Below, piece after piece: positions 6,847 to 14,612 of a stretch of 64,000 nucleotides of DNA. The position numbers and the translations under genes were made by a program. Within the stretch, counting starts at the first letter, position 1. Each line of letters opens with the position of its first letter. The notes below the pieces were generated by a model. The model saw nothing but the letters and a program-made list of their open reading frames with translations, searched no databases and was not told the origin of the DNA. This DNA is from Legionella sp. PC997 (GTDB lineage Bacteria; Pseudomonadota; Gammaproteobacteria; Legionellales; Legionellaceae), in NCBI RefSeq assembly GCF_014109825.1, contig NZ_CP059576.1, positions 729,001-793,000 on the forward strand, in the 5' to 3' direction.

Positions 6847-8976
6847 TTAATGAACCTTCGTTACTCGAGAATGATAAATCCACTGCCTGGGTTGATCCTT
6901 TAAAGATCGCAGCCTAGCAATTTCAATTTCATCCGCTGTAATCAACCAAACGCCGCCGTGCGATGTATTTGTATCACGTCGTGCTTTTAGTATTCCTTTT
7001 TGCATCCACCTATATAAAGTGGGCTCTGGGGTATTCGTTTTTTGTGACAGCTCTCTAAAAGTCCACTCGTTTAGTTGTCGATTTACTTGCTGTGAACGTG
7101 TTGTTTTATTACTACTGACCTTGCTACGAGATAACAAAGAATGAACCATATCAGCTTTAAATAAAGGGCTTCGTTTAGGAGGTTTCCAGCCCTCTTGATT
7201 TAAACTCTCAGCAATTTCACTAAATGATTTACCTTCATTACGAAGTAGTTCAGCACGTGTAATGAGTTCATTGTAATAACTGAGTTGCTCAAGCTTTGCA
7301 ACGGGACGAATTAAATTTGCTTGTGTTTTATGACCACCTGCCCAATGGATTTCTACAAAAACTTTTTCTGTCTTACCTTCTACAGCTACAATAATACGCT
7401 CAATTAATAAGCGTATTATTTCTTGGCGCTCATCTGAAGTGGTTGTGGCTGCGGACCACAGCGCAGGAATATCCGATGCTAATTGACGAATGGCATCACG
7501 TTCAGAAGCAGTTAATGCTGCTGGTTGTTTGTCTAAAAATTGCGCATAATCACGTTTTAATTTTTCTTCAGCAGATAAAGCTTCTTCCCATTTTTTTTCT
7601 AGTGTTCTTACAACAAGACGATTTTCAGGCTCAGTTGCATTGTATTGTCGATAGGAACGCTCAACCTCATAACGTGCGCGTTCTAATTGCTTATCCCAAT
7701 GGCCTAAAAGATTTTTTCGTTCTCGCTCAATATCTTCGGCAACTTGCAAGCTGATTTCTAAAGCAGATGGCTTTAATGCGTCTAAAATCTGCTCTTCTAT
7801 TAGCTGATCTAATGGATTACCTACTAATGATTGACAAACAGGATCATGATAATCAACGGACATTCTGGTGCAACTATAACGCAATTTATTACTATTATTG
7901 GTGTAATAAGTAGACATGCGTAAACCGCATCGTCCACAGATGAGTAATCCTGATAATAAAGATGGCCCCTGACGCGGAACGCCAATACCTTGCATTGAAT
8001 TTGCTTCCAGTTGTCTCTCGTTACGTTCATATTGCTCCCAAGTAATATATGCGGGAAGCTTATCTTTTATCAAGACCTCCCATTCAGAAGGCTTGGCAAC
8101 TGTGCGTCCTGTTGCTGGGCGCCCAGGTTTTTTCTTTCTAGGATCAGTCGGCCTACGACCGTATACATACGCACCAGCATAAATTGGATTATGTAATAAA
8201 TTACCTAATGTGGGGCGATTAGGACGACGCCATACAAGTTCACCTTTTTCTAACCCTATACGCACACGATCTGGCATAAGTAGTTTATTTTTAACAAAAT
8301 AAGCAAGTACAGCATTGATCGTAGAAAATTTATCAAACAATTCAAAAACAAGGCTAATGGTTGATTGAACTTGTTCGTCAGGATCTTTAATAATTTCTCC
8401 AGAAGGACGTTTTATATATCCTCTTGGAAGTTGCATACCTAACTCTCCTCGACGAGCCTTTGCTTTTTTTCCTTCAACCATTCGTTGTTTGAGCACGTGT
8501 AATTCAGCTTCAGACATGGTTCCTTTTAGCCCCAGTAATAAACGATCATTATAAGAGGTTGGATCATAGACCCCATCGGAATCACCGATCAGTGTTCGAA
8601 ACAAAGCACATACTTCCAATAATTGATACCAATCACGACATGAGCGTGCTAAACGAGACATTTCTATGCCTAACACAAGCCCAACGCGATCTAACCCAAC
8701 TTCTGCAACTAATCGTTGGAATCCTGGACGACCTTCAGCATTTGAACCAGATCGCCCCAAATCATCATCAATAACAATAATTTGATCTCTTGACCAACCC
8801 AAAGCGTGCGCTTTTTCGACTAAACCATATTGTAACTTAGTCGACTCACCATGTCGCTCTACCTGCTGTAATGTCGATTGTCTTATGTAGACTATTGCTA
8901 AACGATCTTGATGGTAACCTTGTATCTTGGCATTCAACTGGGACCGTTGATGTATATTGTGGGATAGGACTGTCAT
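6847..8976 (-). CDS. Large serine recombinase
   Basis: This 709-residue protein has the resolvase catalytic domain at about residues 25-165, with nucleophile Ser34 in YIRQSTLQ and the EMSRLARS and KGTMSEAELH motifs. A recombinase domain follows (about 190-300), then a zinc ribbon (CGRCGLR followed by a second Cys pair near 375-390), a long coiled-coil rich in Glu/Arg/Lys, and a C-terminal helix-turn-helix (about 640-690, LSQKTNTPEPTLYRWM). Large serine recombinases cut both strands at a 2-bp crossover and integrate or excise DNA without duplicating the target. It overlaps the small upstream frame through ATGA. The gene appears intact, so the element may still be mobile. The target was the transposase gene around its conserved RW-IEEYH codons. 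Confidence 0.9.
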   Translation of the reverse strand: MTVLSHNIHQRSQLNAKIQGYHQDRLAIVYIRQSTLQQVERHGESTKLQYGLVEKAHALGWSRDQIIVIDDDLGRSGSNAEGRPGFQRLVAEVGLDRVGLVLGIEMSRLARSCRDWYQLLEVCALFRTLIGDSDGVYDPTSYNDRLLLGLKGTMSEAELHVLKQRMVEGKKAKARRGELGMQLPRGYIKRPSGEIIKDPDEQVQSTISLVFELFDKFSTINAVLAYFVKNKLLMPDRVRIGLEKGELVWRRPNRPTLGNLLHNPIYAGAYVYGRRPTDPRKKKPGRPATGRTVAKPSEWEVLIKDKLPAYITWEQYERNERQLEANSMQGIGVPRQGPSLLSGLLICGRCGLRMSTYYTNNSNKLRYSCTRMSVDYHDPVCQSLVGNPLDQLIEEQILDALKPSALEISLQVAEDIERERKNLLGHWDKQLERARYEVERSYRQYNATEPENRLVVRTLEKKWEEALSAEEKLKRDYAQFLDKQPAALTASERDAIRQLASDIPALWSAATTTSDERQEIIRLLIERIIVAVEGKTEKVFVEIHWAGGHKTQANLIRPVAKLEQLSYYNELITRAELLRNEGKSFSEIAESLNQEGWKPPKRSPLFKADMVHSLLSRSKVSSNKTTRSQQVNRQLNEWTFRELSQKTNTPEPTLYRWMQKGILKARRDTNTSHGGVWLITADEIEIARLRSLKDQPRQWIYHSRVTKVH

Positions 8977-9190
8977 TGATTATCTCCTTTTCTACTATAT
9001 CCATTTTGAATTTCTTCAATGCTATCTGACCCAATAAACTGATTAGTCGGTTGCTTTTCTGTTTCGGTATTTGATCCAAATCCATAGGGCTCAAGCGAGT
9101 TACTCCTGTCACGATATTTAGCGAGCCATTCCACGATGGCTAACAACGCTGCACGCCCGATTCTCGGAAATTGACTTGATTTTGTCAAGT
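8973..9190 (-). CDS. Small uncharacterised ORF of the serine-recombinase element
   Basis: An open frame reaches the recombinase start and overlaps it by ATGA, a hallmark of translational coupling. The frame runs right out of the element into antisense transposase sequence, so the start must lie inside the element. No ATG exists there, and a TTG or GTG near 9190-9150 would be needed. The element-encoded part contains FPRIGRAALLAIVEWLAKYRD and a polar, Asn/Glu/Ser-rich tail. I recognise no domain. It may be an accessory factor of the recombinase or simply leader sequence. An inverted repeat (ACTTGA/TCAAGT, 9174-9190) lies at its 5' end. Confidence 0.35.
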
Positions 9191-9202
9191 TGAAGTTTAT
9201 AG

Positions 9203-9445
9203 ATGTTTTATCGATGGAATATCGAAGAGTATCATAAATCAATAAAACAAAATGCGAGTCTTACAAGATCCCCTGCTCGTACTGTAAAAACTCAATCCAA
9301 CCATATCTTTGCCTCAATTATCGCATACTGCAAACTGGAAATGCTTAAAATAAAAACAAAACTGAATCACTTTGCGATTAAATATAAATTGATCATCAGG
9401 GCTAACCAAATCGCATTGAAGGAATTAAAAAATATGGCAAGCTAA
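9203..9445 (+). pseudogene. IS701/IS4-like DDE transposase, 3' part
   Basis: This segment encodes RWNIEEYHKSIKQNASLT and continues through ASIIAYCKLEMLKIK to ALKELKNMAS and a stop at 9443-9445. That is the standard C-terminal end of this transposase family, including the third catalytic acidic residue in IEEYHKS. It continues the frame broken at about 6808. The first few codons before AATATCGA may belong to the inserted element. Confidence 0.85.
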
Positions 9446-9915
9446 AACTGGTTGTGCGTAACATGAGTCATTAAATCAATCTTTCGTTTTGAAGTTGAAG
9501 CTTCTTTTATATTAAATTTTTCACAAGCATCACGAAGCCATTCTATTGCTCCAGGCTTTGCCCCGCCTCCATCTAGCAAAATAATAATGTGGGGTTCCAT
9601 CATTTTTTCAGAACAATTTAAAAATAAATAAGGAAGCTTTTCATCAACACTCCCAGAAACTTGCTGCCATTTACATTCAATCCTAGTGTTTAGATTGTAT
9701 GCTTTTGACATTAAAACAAATTCTGTAGCACTAGCGTGTTTATAAAGTCCTTCATATGGAACGTTTTTTAATAATAGTTCTTCACCATAGCTAGATGGAT
9801 TTAATTTCCAATCTTTATAACGGACAACTGTAAACCCTTTTTTTGTAAGAGCAAACTCGACTAGTCCTTCGAGAACCCCTCCACTACTATTTGCATATGA
9901 ACCACCTTGTTTCAT
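9442..9915 (-). CDS. PD-(D/E)XK restriction endonuclease, 3' end replaced by IS sequence
   Basis: This 157-residue protein is encoded just downstream of a Dam-type methylase (10-bp gap), the arrangement of a type II restriction-modification system. It contains the catalytic pattern TEFVLMSK...RIECKWQQVSGS, where ECK is the ExK of PD-(D/E)XK nucleases, and later HIIILLDGGGAKPG. ATG 9915 is chosen over 9942 because AGGGG lies 7-8 bases before it and the alternative overlaps the methylase. The last eight residues (THVTHNQF) come from the end of the inserted IS. The original tail, SMTEFVQWVNSVFK, is found at 5848-5898. All catalytic residues are retained, so loss of activity is likely but not certain. 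Confidence 0.8.
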   Translation of the reverse strand: MKQGGSYANSSGGVLEGLVEFALTKKGFTVVRYKDWKLNPSSYGEELLLKNVPYEGLYKHASATEFVLMSKAYNLNTRIECKWQQVSGSVDEKLPYLFLNCSEKMMEPHIIILLDGGGAKPGAIEWLRDACEKFNIKEASTSKRKIDLMTHVTHNQF

Positions 9916-9925
9916 AACATTGCCC

Positions 9926-10768
9926 CTAATCAAATAAGGCAAGCAATTCTCGTGCCCGTCCCCTTGTGCTTCCGTTGCAACTTATATTACGCTGCACGTC
10001 AAAACTGATGATGCTTGATCCTTGATATAAATTCTGTGTAAAAGCCGTATCATGATTAGATAAAATGACAGGAACGCCTTTGGACGCTAATTCTTTAGCT
10101 AGATCAACTAATCTTCTCTGGTCTTCTTGACCAAAGGCAGTGGAATGATATTTTGTAAAATTGGCCGATGCAGATAACGGTACATATGGGGGATCGCAAT
10201 AAACTACATCTCCTTTAGTAGCTTCATTCATAATTAAACTATAGTCAGCACATTTAAACTCCGCCTTTTCTGCTTTTTGAATGAAAGCTAGCATTTCATT
10301 TTCTGGAAAATAAGGCTTTTTATAATCGCCAAAAGCCGTATTGAACTTGCCAGAACTGTTGTAACGGATTAGGCCATTAAAAGCATGTCGATTAAGGTAA
10401 AGAAATAATGCAGCCTTTAAGTGGGTGTCTTTAGTCGAATTAAACTCTGAACGCAACGATAGGAAAGTAGATTTTTTATTAAATTCATTACTAAAAAATT
10501 GCTTACAAAAATAAATAAAATCATGCTGTTCATACTTCAGATGTTCAAACAAATTAATGAGATCAGCATTGATATCAGCAAGAAGAAACTTGCCATAGTC
10601 CATATTTAAAAATACTGCTCCAGAACCTACAAACGGTTCAATCAAACGAGAGCCTTTTGGTAGGCTGCTTCGAATCTTATTTATTACCTGGAACTTACCG
10701 CCAGCCCATTTTAAAAATGGCTTAATATGAAATTCCTGTTCTTTCCCTGAAGTATTGTTTTTTGTCAT
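9926..10768 (-). CDS. dam: Dam-type N6-adenine DNA methyltransferase
   Basis: This 280-residue enzyme has the Dam/MboI-class order of motifs: the SAM-binding FLKWAGGK at residues 18-25, the EPFVGSGAVF strand, the ADINADLINL motif, the insert with LYLNRHAFNGL, and the catalytic DPPYVPLS near residue 190. Dam enzymes methylate adenine, usually in GATC. The C-terminal NGSTRGRARELL is also typical. The nuclease gene follows 10 bp later, so this is probably the protective half of a restriction system carried by the ICE. With the nuclease damaged it may now act as an orphan methylase that could alter GATC marks in the host. Specificity for GATC is inferred from family only. Confidence 0.9.
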   Translation of the reverse strand: MTKNNTSGKEQEFHIKPFLKWAGGKFQVINKIRSSLPKGSRLIEPFVGSGAVFLNMDYGKFLLADINADLINLFEHLKYEQHDFIYFCKQFFSNEFNKKSTFLSLRSEFNSTKDTHLKAALFLYLNRHAFNGLIRYNSSGKFNTAFGDYKKPYFPENEMLAFIQKAEKAEFKCADYSLIMNEATKGDVVYCDPPYVPLSASANFTKYHSTAFGQEDQRRLVDLAKELASKGVPVILSNHDTAFTQNLYQGSSIISFDVQRNISCNGSTRGRARELLALFD

Positions 10769-10827
10769 TATTCATCCTTTTTATCTAATTTTAGTCTAGT
10801 TTAGAAAATTAGGATTCATTGATGTCC

Positions 10828-10833
10828 TATAAT
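10828..10833 (+). promoter_or_regulatory. Consensus -10 box before the structured RNA
   Basis: A perfect TATAAT predicts a transcript start at about 10840, exactly where the GTGGCGC arm of the closing stem begins. No good -35 is visible at the usual distance. Confidence 0.5.
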
Positions 10834-10839
10834 TAAACA

Positions 10840-11078
10840 GTGGCGCTCTGCCTTTTGTTATTTCAACATTGAGTGATTGCTTGACTACTGGGCAATTAAG
10901 CTCAAGTACCTAGGCTTGTTCCTAGCGAAATAACAAAAAGGAGTTTTTATGCTATATAGCAAAAAAACCGTTTTTGTAAGGCAACATTGGAGAAAGCTAT
11001 ACAGCGATCCCATTCATGTTCAGTCTTACTGGCGGTCACCTCCTAAGAGGTAAACTCTACTAAAGGCATTTGCGCCAC
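10840..11078 (+). ncRNA. Candidate structured RNA with nested stems
   Basis: Complementary segments seen by eye nest as follows. GTGGCGC (10840-10846) with a following TGCC pairs with GGCA and GCGCCAC (11072-11078) as a closing stem. CCTTTTGTTATTTC (10851-10864) pairs with GAAATAACAAAAAGG (10927-10941) with one bulge. Inside this are a hairpin TTGAG..ATTGC / GCAAT..CTCAA (10869-10905) and a hairpin CTAGG / CCTAG (10910-10925), forming a three-way junction. Further small hairpins are CAAAAA/TTTTTG (10960-10976) and ACCTC/GAGGT near 11038-11051. The long stem covers the ribosome-binding site of the 34-codon ORF. I know no named RNA family that fits. Confidence 0.45.
10949..11053 (+). CDS. 34-aa basic small ORF inside the structured RNA
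   Basis: The ATG at 10949 follows AAAAAGGAG with 5-base spacing and reads 34 codons to TAA. The peptide starts MLYSKKTVFVRQHWRK and ends SYWRSPPKR: basic and rich in Trp, Tyr and Arg, with no hydrophobic segment. The ribosome-binding site is part of a 14-bp stem with 10851-10864, so translation could depend on RNA folding. I do not recognise a family. It could be a real small protein, a leader peptide, or coding potential by chance within a structured RNA. Confidence 0.4.
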   Translation: MLYSKKTVFVRQHWRKLYSDPIHVQSYWRSPPKR

Positions 11079-11304
11079 CCATATTCCGATTAGATATACA
11101 ACAAATTAGAGGTAAAAATTTAAACCAATAAGTTTGTTTTTGCTTACAAATTAAAATCGCCCTAGAAATTTAGCTGATTTATTTAATATGTAGTTTGATG
11201 AAAAATAAATTTAAATAAGAAGGTTAAAATTATGATAGATCGCTTAGGAACAAGAGATACCCCTTGCCCTTGCAGAGATTCTGGGTGGTAGAATTAAAAG
11301 CGAG

Positions 11305-11547
11305 TTAATGTCCAATCAGCATGCTGAAATAATGGAATAGGTTGCGTGCTTTTGAAGGTCCTAAGAACTCTTTTCCAGCCAACACCTGGCTGAGCATCAT
11401 TGGACTGGCTTCAAGTATTTGGGCTAGCTCTTTACAGTTCAATTGACTGTAAGACAGGATATAATCAATCAAATACTTTTGAGTATCTTTTTTTAATTGA
11501 AACTTAACATCAATAATAGGTTCTGAAACCTCGATAAAACATTCCAT
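11305..11547 (-). CDS. Small helix-turn-helix protein
   Basis: This is an 80-residue protein whose second half contains a HTH-like pattern, CKELAQILEASPMMLSQVLAGKEFLGP, similar to XRE-type DNA-binding domains (helix, turn, recognition helix MMLSQVL). The N-terminal part (EVSEPIIDVKFQLKK) looks like a short beta segment. It is smaller than most stand-alone XRE regulators and resembles an antitoxin half or a phage-type regulator, but no toxin gene is adjacent. It is preceded by a 5'-noncoding stretch of about 150 bp shared with the transporter gene downstream of its promoter region. Target genes are unknown. Confidence 0.55.
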   Translation of the reverse strand: MECFIEVSEPIIDVKFQLKKDTQKYLIDYILSYSQLNCKELAQILEASPMMLSQVLAGKEFLGPSKARNLFHYFSMLIGH

Positions 11548-11696
11548 GTAACATCCTCACTTTCATCTTAATACGGCATAGTCCAATTGAAAAACAGTAA
11601 ACCATAGCCGTAATATCGATAAAATTAGTTTTTTTACATGGAGAAGATCACAGGTAAAATGCAACTTTGATTAATTTATTACCTTTTTGCCTCTCC

Positions 11697-13178
11697 TTAA
11701 GCGGTTGTTAGAACCTCGGATGGATCTGAATCTTTTGTTTGCTCAATAACGGGTCTGATTCTTTTCGCGATCAAGTAAAGAAAAATAGCACCTAATAATG
11801 CCCACATGCCCAGCTGGTTAAATACATGCAGGTAATCGCCATTGGATAGCAATGGATTCGTTGACTCACCTTGAGTCATAGCATTGGAAAAGTAATGAGA
11901 TAACGATGCTGATACCCCTGATACCATCATCCAGGTGCCCATCAGCACTCCTTGTAATTGGGGTGGAGAAATTTTACCAATCATGGCATAGCCGACAGGC
12001 CCTATTAATAACTCTGCAATTGCTTGGGTGGTAAAATGGAGCATTACCCAATAAACACTCACATATCCATGTTTATTGGCAAAGAGGATACCGCTGGCAA
12101 GACAGAAGAATGAACCTGCTAATATCAGAAATGCCCATGTAAATTGTTTGGTTATTGATACATTGTATCCTTTTGCTTGCAGTTGTGTGAGTACAGTGGA
12201 TAACAATGGAGCGCCAATAATGATCACAAGTGCATTGATATTCACAAGCCATTGAGTCGCTATTTCATAATGGTACAGATGTTTATCAACATTATTTTTA
12301 ATGAATAGGGTTACACCCATTGGGCCTGTGAAGTAGATCATCCAGAACAGGATTGATGTTACTGTCAGGACTAGAAAAGTCATAATCTTTTGCTTATCCA
12401 AAGTCGATTTTTGTTGGTAACCAAGGTATAAAATTACAAAAAACATCATAACGCTGAGTCCTACTACAACTCCATTGCTGAACTGGGCTTTATGAAAACA
12501 AAGCAAGGTAAATGGGATAAGAGCTAATATAATTCCCCAGCCAAAAGATTTTTTTAAATTCAGGGAAGCTTTATTTGTAACTTTAATTAAGGGGGTATCG
12601 CGATCATTCAAATTCGACCAGTAACTCCACATAAGTAAAAGTGTGATTACGTTTGGAATTATGCTGGCATAGAGTAGTGTTTGATATTGATTGGAGTAAT
12701 CAAAAAAGCCGCTTATGATATAGCCAGCGCAAAAGCCTACATTCATGTAGGAGTAGCTCAAGAAAAAGGCTTTATCTCTGCGGTTATCATCCGGCGCAAA
12801 GCGTTGTGTCAGTATGCTGTTGTATGCGGTAGTGTTTAAGCCACATCCTACCAGAAATAAACTCAGTCCAAGATAAAGCAAGGACTTAACTGAAAGTGCC
12901 AAAAGTAAAATACCAATCGTTTGTATGGCTGTGGTAATCAAAAATAAGGCTCGGTTACTTAGATATCGTCCACCAACCACTCCGCCGAGTAAATGCAGAA
13001 CATAGTTAAATGCGAGAAATAACCCAACAATGCTATTTGAAAGAGCATTCGACAACCCTAATTGTTTAGTGAGAAACAGGGATAATGAGGAATATAGAAT
13101 TGCATAAGAGAAGGTTGAAAATGCCTGTATTAAATACAGGGGCATGATTCCTTTGGGCATTTTTTCTGGTGACAACAT
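11697..13178 (-). CDS. POT-family proton-dependent oligopeptide transporter
   Basis: This 493-residue polytopic inner-membrane protein has about twelve or more hydrophobic segments and an overall layout of MFS transporters of the POT/PTR (di/tripeptide) family: the FSYAILYSSLSLFLT first helix, GGVVGGRYL cytoplasmic loop, QRFAPDDNRRDKAF, and a late ELLIGPVGYAMIGKISP segment. POT proteins import small peptides with protons. The canonical N-terminal ExxER motif is not evident (helix 1 reads QAFSTFSYA), so substrate coupling may differ. A TAGGGA sequence sits 6 bases before the ATG. It is ICE cargo. Its place near a RiPP-like locus raises the possibility of peptide traffic, but ordinary nutrient uptake is the default reading. 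Confidence 0.8.
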   Translation of the reverse strand: MLSPEKMPKGIMPLYLIQAFSTFSYAILYSSLSLFLTKQLGLSNALSNSIVGLFLAFNYVLHLLGGVVGGRYLSNRALFLITTAIQTIGILLLALSVKSLLYLGLSLFLVGCGLNTTAYNSILTQRFAPDDNRRDKAFFLSYSYMNVGFCAGYIISGFFDYSNQYQTLLYASIIPNVITLLLMWSYWSNLNDRDTPLIKVTNKASLNLKKSFGWGIILALIPFTLLCFHKAQFSNGVVVGLSVMMFFVILYLGYQQKSTLDKQKIMTFLVLTVTSILFWMIYFTGPMGVTLFIKNNVDKHLYHYEIATQWLVNINALVIIIGAPLLSTVLTQLQAKGYNVSITKQFTWAFLILAGSFFCLASGILFANKHGYVSVYWVMLHFTTQAIAELLIGPVGYAMIGKISPPQLQGVLMGTWMMVSGVSASLSHYFSNAMTQGESTNPLLSNGDYLHVFNQLGMWALLGAIFLYLIAKRIRPVIEQTKDSDPSEVLTTA

Positions 13179-13279
13179 ATTTTTTCCCTAAAACTATTTT
13201 GGAAGGTGACTCTAACATTAAAAATGGATAAACTTAATCCCTTTCTACAATTATCCTGATTTTCAAGGGATGATAATTG

Positions 13280-14602
13280 ATGTATGGGTGTTTAGGAATG
13301 AACAAAATTAGTAGAGTTTCATGGGATGAAATCAAGCATCAAGTAAAGCAAGTTAACGAATCCATATATCATGTCATTGAAGAAATTAAACCTGGCAATA
13401 CAATCCCTTTCTTTATAGCTCGATATAAATTTGGTGAGCATTTCGGCATTAAAAATCATGCTTACCTACCGACAAGCAGTGGTCAAATGGAAAAGATTGA
13501 CAGCAAGCATACCGATAATGAGTTATTCAATCATCTTGGGTATGGTAAAAATAGTCTACCCCTAGGCTTAATATTGGATAAGTTTTGCGAGTGGCATTAT
13601 TTTGGTGAAAATGAACGCATCTTTCCGGACTGTGTTCAGGGACCTGGTGCAATTTTTAATATGCAGGTTATTTTTGATGAGGATCAGACTGTAGATAATA
13701 ATGTGCTGTCTGTTTCTTCTGGTGCACTTTCATCCTTTTTATTGCCGAATATCGGTTGTAAAAGGAAGCATGCACGAATTCAAAAATATTTTAATGTCAC
13801 TGCTCCGGCACCTAAATCGCCTTATGAACATTATCTAGTATTTAAAGAGATATTGAAGGATAAAAATACTATCGATAACTGGTATAGCGAGATTCTTTAT
13901 TTTTCCGAGCAGTTTATTAATGAAGTCAAACATAATGATAAATGGCTTAAGCTGAAACTATATTTCTCAGAGTCATTAAGAAAAAAACTAACGCAAAATA
14001 CCTATGATGCTTCTTGTAACGATTTATTTCTCAGTGCCAAAAGTATTAATCGTTTCAGACCTACGCCATTCATCATGGATACAGCAAAATATATTTTTAA
14101 TATCTGTATGGGATCAGGTATTGGTGTGAAGCCGGCAATTGATGAACAATACTTTCCAGTTAAAACAATTCAGAAAATTTATAATGAATGTTACGACTTA
14201 GAATACACAGCGACAGTAATGGTCCCGTCCGCTTTGAATGGCCAGCCTGATAGTGTTTACTATCCCTTACAGTGTCCTTTTGCTAAGATTAATACATTTA
14301 AAACCAATCAAAGTAATAGTGCTTACAGTGAACTTGAAATGCTAAAAAATGTGTTATTGGCTTATCAATCGGAGTTTACTGCAGATAACAGTTCTGCTTT
14401 TGGAAGTCTGCTTTATCATGTAAGCAAACAAACGGAATTTTCTTTTTACCATTATAAATCTTCTAGTAATAAGAGTATTAATAGCTCTGAAGAATTAGGA
14501 GGTACTGATAACAGATTTGCTTTTTCCTATTGTAGCGATAGAACGCAATTTGCCAGTGATGCGAAGTTATTTAGAGGTTGCGTTAGATTAAGCAAACAAT
14601 AA
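13280..14602 (+). CDS. Unknown 440-aa protein next to the borosin locus
   Basis: This 440-residue protein has no signal peptide, membrane segment or motif that I recognise. ATG 13280 is chosen because AAGGGA lies 9 bases upstream; MNKISRVSW at 13298 is an alternative with poor spacing. Visible features are an IPFFIARYKFGEHFG segment near residue 45, an aromatic WHYFGENERIFPDC segment near residue 110, a central helical part, and a Ser/Asn-rich C-terminal third. It contains eight or so scattered cysteines, not arranged as an obvious metal site. The GNAT gene follows after 10 bp and is probably co-transcribed. It could be a modifying enzyme or an unrelated cargo protein; no function is assigned. 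Confidence 0.65.
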   Translation: MYGCLGMNKISRVSWDEIKHQVKQVNESIYHVIEEIKPGNTIPFFIARYKFGEHFGIKNHAYLPTSSGQMEKIDSKHTDNELFNHLGYGKNSLPLGLILDKFCEWHYFGENERIFPDCVQGPGAIFNMQVIFDEDQTVDNNVLSVSSGALSSFLLPNIGCKRKHARIQKYFNVTAPAPKSPYEHYLVFKEILKDKNTIDNWYSEILYFSEQFINEVKHNDKWLKLKLYFSESLRKKLTQNTYDASCNDLFLSAKSINRFRPTPFIMDTAKYIFNICMGSGIGVKPAIDEQYFPVKTIQKIYNECYDLEYTATVMVPSALNGQPDSVYYPLQCPFAKINTFKTNQSNSAYSELEMLKNVLLAYQSEFTADNSSAFGSLLYHVSKQTEFSFYHYKSSSNKSINSSEELGGTDNRFAFSYCSDRTQFASDAKLFRGCVRLSKQ

Positions 14603-14612
14603 GGCTATATAG

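Larger units (their letters stand above)
6806..9218 (-). mobile_element. Serine-recombinase mobile element inserted in the IS transposase
   Basis: About 2.4 kb separates the two halves of the transposase frame. The left junction is near GGCGAATTGA and the right junction near AATATCGA, both followed by sequence that would read on through the EEYH codons. A GA dinucleotide common to both sides is a plausible crossover. There are no inverted repeats at the ends, as expected for serine-recombinase transposition. It carries the 709-residue recombinase and a small upstream frame. Ends are accurate to about 10 bp only. Confidence 0.75.
5899..9467 (+). mobile_element. IS701-like insertion sequence, itself interrupted by a serine-recombinase element
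   Basis: The ends are perfect 15-bp inverted repeats: CTCATGTTACGCACA at 5899-5913 and its complement at 9453-9467. They are flanked by a direct duplication of TCATTAA (5892-5898 and 9468-9474). The end position is slightly ambiguous: counting one more base in the repeat gives a 5-bp CATTA duplication. Without the inner element the IS would be about 1.16 kb with one DDE transposase gene. It landed in the 3' end of the PD-(D/E)XK nuclease gene. Confidence 0.85.

Noticed and set aside
6847-6917. Extension of the transposase frame to 6917
   Set aside because: The last residues are translated from the serine-recombinase element and overlap the end of its gene; they are not transposase.
8846-9112. 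88-residue minus-strand frame
   Set aside because: It overlaps the recombinase start in another frame. The frame at 8973-9242 is the only one coupled to it.
10840-11078. tmRNA, retron msr-msd or other named RNA
   Set aside because: No alanine-tRNA-like ends or ANDENYALAA-like tag, and no reverse transcriptase gene follows. The identity is left open.
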